A DNA stretch of 64,000 nucleotides from Impatiens glandulifera (lineage: Eukaryota; Streptophyta; Magnoliopsida; Ericales; Balsaminaceae). Of the stretch, positions 51,353 to 60,700 are shown piece after piece. The DNA is taken from positions 50,937,363-51,001,362 of the forward strand of contig NC_061865.1 of assembly GCF_907164915.1 (NCBI RefSeq). The letters are read 5' to 3'. Made by a program: the position numbers and the translations under genes. The notes beneath the pieces were generated by a model. It was not told the origin of the DNA. It saw only the letters and a program-made list of their open reading frames with translations, and made no database searches. Position 1 is the stretch's first letter, and each line of letters begins with the position of its first letter.

Positions 51353-51957
51353 CCCCGCTTTCCTCTTTCTCACTTTCCTTCCCGACCGTTGCACTTCTCC
51401 CACGCTTTCCTCTCATCTTCCCTTCCGTCTTCTTCTCCGTCACCTCCCTCCCCAGCCTTCTTCCGTTTCCGTTTCTCCGACGCCAAGCTCCGCCGACGTT
51501 CGCCAAGAAGCCCAACCATTCGTCGATCGCCAAGCCGAACTTCTAGCCAACGGACGATTTGAGGTTAGTTTAGGTTTATAGTTTAGGTTTATTGTTTGTT
51601 GTTTGTAATATTTTCGTGCCCTAAGGAGCTTCGTTCGGTTTGTAATAGTTAGGTTTATAGTTTAGGTATTCGGATATGCTTTCTTGTTCTTGGCCGTTTT
51701 ACTATCTTTACTCTAAGTATCTTTGTTGATATGTCAGTGCATTGATATAGATTGTGCTTAGATTGTTGAATAGTTAGATATACTTGAGATTGGTGAAAAT
51801 GCTAAGATTGATATAGTTTGAAATGTTGAGAATGTTTGTGAATGGTTTGTGAATATTTGCTTGTTTTGCTTATTATGAATATGAATGTTTGTGAATGTTT
51901 TGCTTAGCTGGTATAGGGTTTTAGGGTGGTGAACATTAGGGTTTTAGTTTAGGTTTA

Positions 51958-52455
51958 GGGCTTGGCGTGGGGGTTGGGCGTGGGGCGTAGGGATTAGGCG
52001 TGGGGGTTGGGCGTTAGGCGTGGAAGTTGGGCGTGGGGAGTGGGTTTGGGCGTGGGTCTTGGGCGTGGGGCGTAGGGCTTAGGCGTGGGGTGTGGGGAGT
52101 GGGCGTGGGGGCTTGGGCGTTGGGCGTGGGGAGTGGGCGTGGGGGCTTGGGCGTTGGGCGTGGGGGTTAGGCGTGGGGGCTTGGGCGTTGGACGTGGGGC
52201 TTGGGCGTGGGGCGTTGGGCGTGGGGGTTGGGGCTTGGGCGTGGGAGTTGGGCGTTGGGCGTGGGAGTTGGGCGTGGGCGTGGGCGTTGGGCGTTGGGCG
52301 TGGGCGTTGGGCGTGGGGGTTAGGCGTGGGGCGTGGGGCTTGGGCGTGGGCGTTGGGCGTTGGGCGTGGGGGTTGGGCGTTGGGCGTGGGGGGTTGGGAG
52401 TTGGGCGTGGGGATTAGGCGTTGGGCGTGGGTAGTGGGCGTGGGGCGTGGGGCTT
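51958..52455 (+). repeat. GC-rich minisatellite array 1 (G-rich on +)
   Basis: About 500 bp of irregular GGGCGTGG, GGGCGTTG and GGGGGTT units. It lies between an apparent donor (GAG/GTTAGT at 51563-51564) and the acceptor TTTTTGCAG before the DUF1985 ATG, so it is probably intronic. The 5' edge passes through telomere-like GTTTTAGGG and TTTAGGTTTAGGG phrases (51915-51960). Long stop-free frames through it come from the repeat only. Confidence 0.95.
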
Positions 52456-54199
52456 CAATTATTAATATGATTTTATTGTTTTTGATCAACCAAACATTGT
52501 GTTTATGATTTTAATGACTGTTTTTGCAGATGGCACCAAAGGAAACCATTCTCAATGATTTTAATGGCCGTGTTTCATGGAAATCCACCGGTCCTAGCTT
52601 GGCAAAGATAAAGGAGAGGTTTACTCACCATGATCTTTTGGATAGGGCTTTGCAGACCCAATTCAAGTCTATATTCCAAGCCCCGACATTATTATTTTCA
52701 GGAACCATACTCCATCAGATGCTTATCAGAAAAGTCAGTTCAAATTCGAAGGAGATAAGGTTCATGGTCAAAGGTAAGGAGGTCTGTTGGGGCATGAAGG
52801 ATATGCATTGGTGACAGGCCTCAACTTTGGCAGATTTCCGTTGGTGGAGGAGGTTGAAGAATGTCCACCCCTTGTCCTCAAATATTTTAAGGGTAAAAAG
52901 GATGTTAAACTGAAAGAGCTTGAAGACCTTTTCGTCGGATGCTCTGATAAGGAGGATTCATGGAAGATGGGGCTCATATTTCTCATTTACCAGTATCTGT
53001 TCGCATCTGATAACAGGAGGAAGATAAGTTTAAGAATCTTTCACATGGTGGAAGACATGGAGATGTTCCTCCAATTTCCATGGGGAAAGGTGTCCTTCAG
53101 AGCTACCCTACAGGGTATTGACAAAGATATCAAATACCTCCGTGGATTATATCTCTTGAAGAAGAAAAACTGGAACAAGAAAGGTGTATGTGATGTCGCT
53201 CTATACTATACATGGGTTCGCACTAGCAACCAAGTGTGGACCTATGAGCTTATCGATACATTCGTCCCCAATTTTGCTGAAAAGACACCGGAAGATGATC
53301 TTACAAGCCCAAGGATAGTGCTCTATAAATCTTTTAGGAGTTATACCGGACCTGAGGTATCTACAGCCATCCAGGAGTGCACTGTTCGAAGAAGAATTCA
53401 TGAGTCTGCGGAGGAGAAGCGGATGTACTCTGGGACGACTTTGAAGATATGACAAACAACATTTATGATGAATTCTTTGGATGTGATACGAGGAAGAGAA
53501 AGATTGAGGTTTTTGAAGAATAAGAAAAACATGAAAGGATTCCCAAACCGCCGACCAAGAAGAGTAGACATATTAGTCCCAAGGTCCCTGAAGTTAGTGG
53601 TGAATACTAGCCAAGAAAGCTCCTCTCATTCAATCCCTCTGCGACGACTCTATTCCAACTGTGTCTACATCTTGTGCACCAAACGAGTGTCTCAAGACTT
53701 AACTGCCAAACTTGATGTGCTGACAAATATTGTGAATGAGATTAAAAAGGATGTGAATGAGATTAAAAAGTGAAATCAAGCTCATGAAGGACAATCAACA
53801 ACTTATAATCACATTATTGGGTCAAAGAAATGAACAAAAGAATGGTGGAGGAGAAGAAAAAGAAGAGGCAGGTACAGCTGCAATTGATACTCAGAAGAGG
53901 ACGACAAAGAGAAAGAATAATAATCTTACACTTGTTGAGAATAGAACGAAGAGGAAGAATGATGATGTTGATAATGAGAATAGGACGAAGAGGAAGAATG
54001 ATGAGTTGATGAACTCTAAGAGGAAGAAGACTGAGGATGATGATGAGATTACAAGAAAGAGGAATGAGAGGAAGGAGAGGCGAGAGAGGCTGGCGATTTT
54101 ATCAAAGAAGAGGATTGCTGATGAGTTGGACAAGAAGAGGAATGCTGAGAAGTTGGCCAAGAAGAGGAAGGCTGAGAAGAGGAATCGAAAAAGGTACAC

Positions 54200-54695
54200 A
54201 CCCTAACCCACACGCCTAAGTCTCACGCCCCACGCCCACTCCCACGCCCACGCCTAATCCCTACGCCCAACGCCTAATCCCTACGCCCAACGCCCAACCC
54301 CCACGCCCAACGCCCAACCCCCACTCCCAACGCCCAACCCCCACTCCCACGCCCAACCCCCACGCCCCACGCCTAACCCCCACGCCCACGCCCAACCCCA
54401 CGCCCCACGCCCAACCCCCACGCCCCACGCCTAACCCCCACGCCCAACGCCCAACCCCACGCCCAACTCCCACGCCCCACGCCCAACGCCCAAGCCCCAC
54501 GCCCAACGCCCACGCCCACGCCCCAACACCCAAGCCCCCACGCCCAACCCCCCGCCCAACGCCCAACCCCCACGCCCAACCCCCACGCCCACGCCCAACC
54601 CCACGCCCTACCCTCACGCCCTACCCTCACGCCCCACGCCCAACCCCCACGCCCAACGCCCAACCCCCACGCCCAACGCCCACGCCCACACCCAA
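54200..54695 (-). repeat. GC-rich minisatellite array 2 (C-rich on +)
   Basis: About 500 bp of CCCACGCCCAACGCC-type units, the reverse complement of array 1's unit. It starts right after the donor AAAAG/GTACAC and ends before ATGTATATTAATCTC and the acceptor TTTTGCAG at 54740. It therefore fills an intron of the DUF1985 gene. Confidence 0.95.
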
Positions 54696-54700
54696 GACCT

Positions 54701-55383
54701 CAAAATGTATATTAATCTCATTTCATTTTTGATTTTGCAGAACGATGAGGAGGGAGGAGGACGAGGAGACTGAGGAGGAGGGAGACTTTGGAGAAGGACG
54801 AGGAGACTGAGGAGGAGGACGAGGAGACTGAGGAGAATGACGAGAATGACGAGAAGATTGAGGAGAATGACAAGGTATGGTATAGAACGTGCGAATCCCC
54901 ACGTTCCACAATGTATATATATTAATCTGATTTTTCATTGTGCAGAATGATGATTCGCCCCCCACGCCAAAAAACCTCTCGCAAATTGGTTTTTGATGGC
55001 TCAGAGGAGAAGAATGATGATGTGCATGAGAACAAGGAGAACAAGGAGAATAAGGAGGTGGAGGAGAACAAGGAGGAGGGGGAGAATAAGGAGGTAGAGG
55101 AGAATAAGGAGGAGGAGGTGGAGGTAGAGGGGAATAAGGAGGTGGAGGAGAACAAGGAGGAGGGGGAGAATAAGGAGGTAGAGAAGAATAAGGTGGAGGA
55201 GAACAAAGACAAGGAAAAGGAGGTGAAGGTGGAGGTGGAGGTGGAGGAGAACAAGGACAAGGAGGCGGAGGTGGAGAAGGAGAAGGAGGTTGAGAAGGAA
55301 GCTGAGAAGAATGACAAGGTATTGCACCACGCCCTACATTCCAATTCCACAATGTATATTAATCTAATTTTTTGATTGTGCAG
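54701..55383 (+). repeat. Tandemly duplicated acidic exon-intron units
   Basis: Three successive introns end with nearly the same sequence, ATGTATATTAATCT followed by a TTTTTGATT-like tract and GCAG. They lead into exons starting AACGATGAG, AATGATGATTCGCCCCCC and GAAGAAGATTTGCCCCAT. The first two of these exons end in GAATGACAAG/GTAT. The pattern points to duplication of one exon with its upstream intron end. The middle exon is built of GAGAA(C/T)AAGGAGG-type repeats encoding Glu/Lys/Asn. Confidence 0.75.
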
Positions 55384-55829
55384 GAAGAAGATTTGCCCCA
55401 TGTTCCAAAGGAGAACGAAGAGGAGGTGGAAAAAGAGATTGTGAAGGAGGTGATTGTGGAGACTGAGGAGGAGAAGAAGAAGAAGAAGGAGAAGAATAAG
55501 CAGAAGGAGAAGGAGAATGAGGTGAAACAATTGACTCCCTCACAATTTGTTGGTAAAAGTTTTCGGAGAAAGAAGAAGTTGAAACAATTGGGGGAATACA
55601 CCGACCCTGGTGGGAAAGGGTTTAAACTAAATGATCCGGTTAAGGTTAATCCTTTGTTACGAATTGACGAGGAAAAGATGAAGGAGTTGAAGAAATGGTT
55701 AAAGAGTGATGCAAAGGATTTCAAGGAGTTGACGACTTGCTCTGCAGATCGTTCTTTATTCAACAGATTGCTCAAGCCTCAACAATGGTTACACAATACG
55801 GTAAGTATTTCTGTTCTCTATTTTTTTAA

Positions 55830-55922
55830 ACCCCACGCCCAAGGCCCAACGCCCACGCCCCACGCCCAATCCCCACGCCCAACGCCCTACCCCCACGCCC
55901 AACGCCCAACCCCCACGCCCAA
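55830..55922 (-). repeat. GC-rich minisatellite array 3 (C-rich on +), short
   Basis: About 90 bp of CCCACGCCCAACGCCC units right after the GTAAGT donor of the last DUF1985 exon. On its other side, reading the minus strand, lies the broken end of the MuDR fragment. The array thus marks the place where both genes lose their catalytic parts. Confidence 0.92.
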
Positions 55923-55929
55923 GCCTCTT

Positions 55930-56684
55930 GAAATTTCCCTTTCACAGCACGCAACCTCCACTTGCAATTCTCATTCACACATTTCACAAACCAAAGAACT
56001 TTTGTTGACTTTTCGATTTTGAATTCAAAATGATTAGCCATCGCATATCTATGCACCCTCAATTGAAGTTCTTTTTTATTCTCATAAAACGTACCCACTT
56101 CCAATCCGTTTTCAAGGGTTAATTGAGCATGTGTTTCAACCGGGATTGGTTCCTCAACATTAATGGATGTTTTCCTCATAGGGGAAGTGGCTGGCCTGGG
56201 TTCAAAAGGGGGTACTAGCAACCAATTCACTCGGATGAAGAAATAGGACTTGTTGTTCTTCATTTACTGCATTGTGTATGTCATTTTGGGGGAGTGGATC
56301 TTCATGCTCAAATTCAGAAACCTCCTCTCTTTGGATTTCATCCGTTGGGTGTGAAGGTTGTGACTTCTCTAGTAAAGATACACAAAGATGAGTGTTTTGC
56401 TCTTGGTGTGAAGTCGAAATATGTTGCACATAGAACATCACATCGGATAACAGCAGGAGGAGCTCTTTTAAAAAGACAATTATACTTCACTTTCAACACT
56501 AAATCATATCTCACTTTGTCCACGCGAATAGCATCATAGACGATTTCAGTTAATTCTTCATATGTAGTATTTCGGGATAGATGCACACCTACTAAAGAAT
56601 TTGCTTCAAAAGAACTAACACCTTCATCATCTTTCAGCCACTCACCATCATATAGGACAAAACAGCTAACATATAAATTGGAAT
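55930..56684 (-). pseudogene. MuDR/MULE transposase N-terminal remnant
   Basis: On the minus strand an acceptor (CAATTGCAG) at 56685 opens an exon reading LYVSCFVLYDGEW, then TTYEELTEIVYDAIRVDKVR and YDLVLKVKYN. It shifts frame and continues through EEQQVLFLHPSEL to the MuDR zinc-finger-like DNA-binding block LENGLEVGTFYENKKELQLR, FEFKIEKSTKVLW and CVNENCKWRLRAVKGK. It stops at array 3, so the DDE catalytic core and SWIM finger are missing. At least two frameshifts (about 56440-56340 and 56260-56200) make it non-functional. It would have bound the terminal repeats and cut the element out. Confidence 0.8.
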
Positions 56685-56743
56685 CTGCAATTGATAGAAA
56701 TTTAAATGTTAGTGTACAAAAGAAAACCTACCATAAATGGATC

Positions 56744-57120
56744 GTTGGGCTTGGGCGTGGGGCGTGAGACTTGGGCGTGGGGCGTGAGACTTGGGCGTGG
56801 GGCGTGGGGTTTGGGCGTGGAGGTTGGGCGTGGGGCGTGGGTCTTTGGCGTGGGGCGTGGGGAGTGGGCGTGGGGCGTGGGGCGTGGGTCTTTGGCGTGG
56901 GGAGTGGGCGTGGGGCGTGGGGGTTGGGCGTGGGGCGTGGGGGTTGGGCGTGGGGTTGGGCGTGGGGGTTGGGCGTGGGGCTTGGGCGTGGGGCGTGGGG
57001 CGTGGGCGTGGGGGTTGGGGGTTGGGCGTGGGGGCGTGAGGGTAGGGCGTGGGGCGTGGGGCGTGGGGGTAGGGCGTGGGGCGTGAGGGTTAGGGGCGTG
57101 GGGCGTGGGGCGTGGGCGTG
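56744..57120 (+). repeat. GC-rich minisatellite array 4 (G-rich on +)
   Basis: About 380 bp of GGGCGTGGGGCGTGGGG units with GAGACTTGGGCGTGG and GGGTCTTTGGCGTGG variants. It lies upstream of the first recognised MuDR exon on the minus strand, in what would be its 5' intron. In the sense of that gene it is C-rich. Confidence 0.95.
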
Positions 57121-57519
57121 GACCGATTTTGACAGCATTTCGTTTACGTAGCATTTCCCAGCATTTCAACAATAACATTGACAGACATTCAACCATAACT
57201 TGAATGAAATGAGATTGATAGAAATGAACGTACCCATTTAGATGGTCTCGTCGTCGCGGGGTCTTAGTTGGGTCTCAGGCGTCGCGGAGCTGTGTCGTTG
57301 GCGTGGCGGCAGTTGACTACGGTGGCTGGCAGTTGGGGGAAGGGAGGGTGGTGGGGTCGCGGTGGAAAGGAAGAAGAAAGGTGATTGGGGGAAGAAGGAA
57401 ATGTTTGGGAAATGGGGGACATGTGGGGGATGGGGGTGGTGGGGGACCAACGGGAGGGGAGTGAATGAGAGGAGAGAGGGAAAAGAAAAGAAAGAAAAAA
57501 AAAAAAAAAATTTAAAAAA

Positions 57520-57639
57520 TGAAAAGGTTATTGAGGGGTAAAATTGGAAAAATTTATAAAAAAAGGTTAAAAAACAAAACCAAAATTAGTGAGGTTAAAT
57601 TTCAAAATAGCTTGGTTTGGTCATATTATCAAATTTCCC
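57520..57639 (-). repeat. MULE right terminal inverted repeat
   Basis: Reverse-complement partner of 51171-51292. Its outer end reads GGGAAATTTGATAATATGAC on the minus strand and directly abuts the GATTTATC duplication. Confidence 0.9.
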
Positions 57640-57713
57640 GATTTATCTACGGTCCTCCTTCAAAGTTCAAACCGGAGTTCTTCCTCCTCTTCCATTTCAT
57701 CCAGGATCTAATT

Positions 57714-60700
57714 ATGACAGAAGAAGCAAAAATGTCATCAGATCTAGAACCGACGTCCATTGACAACAATCAACCATAACAGATCACGACGGTGAAGATC
57801 AATCAGCTTCCGTTCAAACGGAAGATCACGGATCAGGCTCATCAGAACAGGGAAAAACTACCGATGATTCAAATGCAAATGCAAATGCAGCTGTTGATGT
57901 TTCTTCTGTTGATCCAATCGTTAAACATGCGGCAATTGATGTAACCACCGATGTCGAGGATGAGCAAGTGGTAAAACCGGATGACGTTGCTGATCGCATG
58001 AGTAACGGCTCCGCGGTAGCGGCGGAGGAAACGGCAGAACAGGGAAAAAACTACCGAGGATTCAAATCATGACCTCAACGATGATGCAAATGCAGCTGTT
58101 GATGTTTCTTCTGTTGATCCAATCGTTCAACAGGCGGAAATTGATGTAACCGCCAATGTCGAGGAGGAGCAAGTGGTAAACCGGATGGCGTTGTTGATCG
58201 CATGAGTAACGGCTCGGCGGCAGCGGCGGAAACGGTAGAACATGGAAAAAACTATCGAGGATTCAAATCATGAGCTCAGAAAGGATGCGGATACAGCGTG
58301 TTGATGTTTCATCTGTTGAGACCACTAATGTTGAGGAGAAGGTAGTGGTGAATCCGATCGCATGAGTAACGGTTCAGCGGTGGTAGAGGGAGTGGAGAAG
58401 AAACCGGAGCTGAAGAAGGACGATAGTAGTCGTACTTTCACAATGAGGGAGTTGCTTGATCAATTGAAAAAAGGGGAAGACGCTGGTGATTCTGAGAGCG
58501 AGAGACAGAATGTTAATTCTCCTTCTTACGGGTAAAAGAATCACTTATGTGTTTTGATTCAGCTACTTCTGGCTTCTGTTGTTTATTGTTTTTGATTTAG
58601 TTCAGTATCCTTTCTTTGTATCATGTTTGTGGTCTTTTGTTTTTGAATTATTCTAGGACATAAGTTCCGTTAGAAGAAGAACTAGGTTGCTGATTCTCAT
58701 TAGGAAGGTGAAATTGGCCTTACGTTTCTGATTTTGCATAGAAGATTAGTATTGCCTTTTTATATTGACAAAAAGAGAAAAGAAAGCAACTTCGATAATC
58801 ATCTTGGTCTGACTAATCATAAGATTTTGTCCCATTTGTGGGGCCTAAGGCTAATATTGTCCTAATAAACATCTAGTTTTGTTTATTGTCAGCTAATTAA
58901 AACTCACATTCTTTATGAATTATTAAATTTCTAGCTTCTATATATTTCTCAAGCAGCTATATGTATGACATCAATCATAACCTTATCTATTCATTGATGG
59001 AACTATACCAGCCAAGGTGGTAGTCCGCATTTACAAAATGCTCAAAATAACACTGCAATGGAGTTAATCAATAGTGTTACTGGAACTGATGAGGAGGGTC
59101 GTTCCCGTCAACGGGTTCTTACATATGCTGCCAAGAGGTAATTATCTATTTTTATAGCCCTTGGATATCAGATTCTGTTATTATTTTCACAGCTCTATTT
59201 ATCTTAACTAAGGGTCTATATGCATATTGTGTGTACATAAAAGAGAATTGTCCTTAAACAAATATTCTATTTTCTTTTTCCACTGTTATCATGTTTTAAT
59301 TGGTTTTGTTTTATTGGAGCTATCACTAACAGTTTTAAGAAACTTCGAACTTTGTCGTTGCTAGTGTCTTCCCATCTCTTACATTTGGGGGGTGATTTTC
59401 TTTTGTTCATTTTTATTTTCGTAGTGGAGTGTGGAGGCCGTTGTGGTGACAGTTGGTAGTACACTTTTTCCTCCTGGTTTTGTATTATTGGAGTTGCGTC
59501 ATAACCATAGATTACCCGTCTTTTTATCCTAATATGGGTCTGGTACTACTAGGTTAATGGTATTTACATTTCTAGATTAACCAATTTGTGCACCTATTAA
59601 TTTTGGTAGGTAATTTCTTTCCGTACTTGATGTATTTAAAGCTTTCTTCAGGGATATGTTGATTTGAAACTTTTCTAATGTGAGTGTATGTTTAGGAATT
59701 CTTTCTCTTAGAGATTCATCAGAAGAATTTCTAAGTGGTATTCTGACTTCTTAGGCAGTTATCTTACAGAGCATGTTTTCATACAACCGTGCAGGTATGC
59801 AAGTACAATTGAAAGAAACCCTGAGGATTATGATGCATTATACAACTGGGCTCTGTGCTTCAGGTCTAATATCATTATCAAAGCTCTTTCATTGTGTTAG
59901 GACTTACTAGATTCCTTAGCAAGATAATCTTTATAAACTTGTGATACATATCTGTCTTCCACTCTTCCTGTATAAGACGTGCAATACAAGTAATTTTTTT
60001 TTTCGAGAAAACCGGGCACTACAAGTTCGTGTTCCTTACCAAGGAACAAGGGTATCATGGAAAATCATTTCTTTGTTATAGAAAGTTGCACATGCTAAAT
60101 CAGTTCCAGAAATAGTTATGATGATCATAAAGCTTCTTTTTGTTCTTACCATTTTTTGGAACCCCACTAAGAATGCCCTTAGATGAAGTGGGGGTGACAT
60201 GACTGTGAGGGTCGTGCTAGCTTTCTCCAGATAATAAACTCTTGTTTAAAAAAAAGAATTTTTGGAACCATTTCTCAAATTGGTCATTTGTCTCATGGTA
60301 TATCTTACTTTTACTGCAGAAGAAATTGATACAGGTAGTTCAGTAGTATCTGAATCTCTAAGTTGCCTGTGCAATAAGCCATCTTCCATATTGTTTCTAT
60401 TTATGTGAGTCTCAATTTCAATTGCAGGAAAGTGCAGATAATGTTGGTTCAGATTCTACTTCACCTTCAAAAGATGCTTTGCTTGATGAAGCCTGCAAAA
60501 AATATGACGAGGCACCTCTCTTTGCCCTACGCTTCATGATGTATGTTTCCATCTCTTTGTCTGCTGGTTCTAAGATTTCATCTAGTATGTTATGATAATC
60601 CTTGGTGTCTTCAGATTGAAATAAGTAACGGACTTAGGAGATAATTCCTGGACAACTTATTTCCCAGGATATTTATTTGTTTGAAAAATCTTGTCATGAA

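Larger units (their letters stand above)
52530..55800 (+). pseudogene. DUF1985-type gene of a Ulp1-MULE, frameshifted and lacking the protease
   Basis: The ATG follows TTTTTGCAG. The first part (ETILNDFNGRVSWKSTGPSL) and, after a one-base shift near 52790, the block YALVTGLNFGRFP ... FLQFPWGKVSFRATLQGI make a DUF1985 domain (about 52620-53400). Further shifts and stops occur at about 53450, 53520 and 53610. A coiled, Lys/Arg-rich tail with repeated NRTKRKND ends at a donor near 54193. After array 2 come acidic exons 54741-54874, 54946-55318 and 55384-55800, the last with NPLLRIDEEKMKELKKWL and ending QQWLHNT at a GTAAGT donor. In relatives this leads into a Ulp1 (C48) peptidase; here nothing of its catalytic domain follows. 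The biological role of DUF1985 proteins is not established. Confidence 0.75.
51171..57639. mobile_element. 6.5-kb MULE carrying DUF1985 and MuDR remnants
   Basis: The terminal inverted repeats (51171-51292 and 57520-57639) both start GGGAAATTTGATAATATGAC. An exact 8-bp duplication GATTTATC flanks the element at 51163-51170 and 57640-57647. Just inside each end is a CT-rich leader (51360-51560 on +, 57240-57490 on -), like two divergent promoters firing inwards. The + gene is a DUF1985-type reading frame, the - gene a MuDR transposase N-terminus. Four GC-rich tandem arrays occupy presumed introns. The combination of MULE, DUF1985 and a normally attached Ulp1-like protease recalls KAONASHI/Ulp1-MULEs of Arabidopsis and melon. 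It is not autonomous, since no catalytic DDE region is present. Confidence 0.88.

Noticed and set aside
52085..52508. Long open frames rich in Gly/Trp/Val (and Pro/Thr/His on the other strand) in the GC-rich arrays, also at 54261-54663 and 56702-57196
   Set aside because: The repeat unit has no stop codon in several frames, so these frames are automatic. They lie in presumed introns and have no domain.
54922..55530. Ser/Leu/Pro-rich open frames on the minus strand opposite the acidic exons
   Set aside because: They are antisense shadows of GAG/AAG-repeat exons; the plus strand has the splice signals and family context.
51163..57647. CRISPR-like interpretation of the repeated arrays
   Set aside because: Units are short, irregular and contiguous with no spacers, and the host is a plant.
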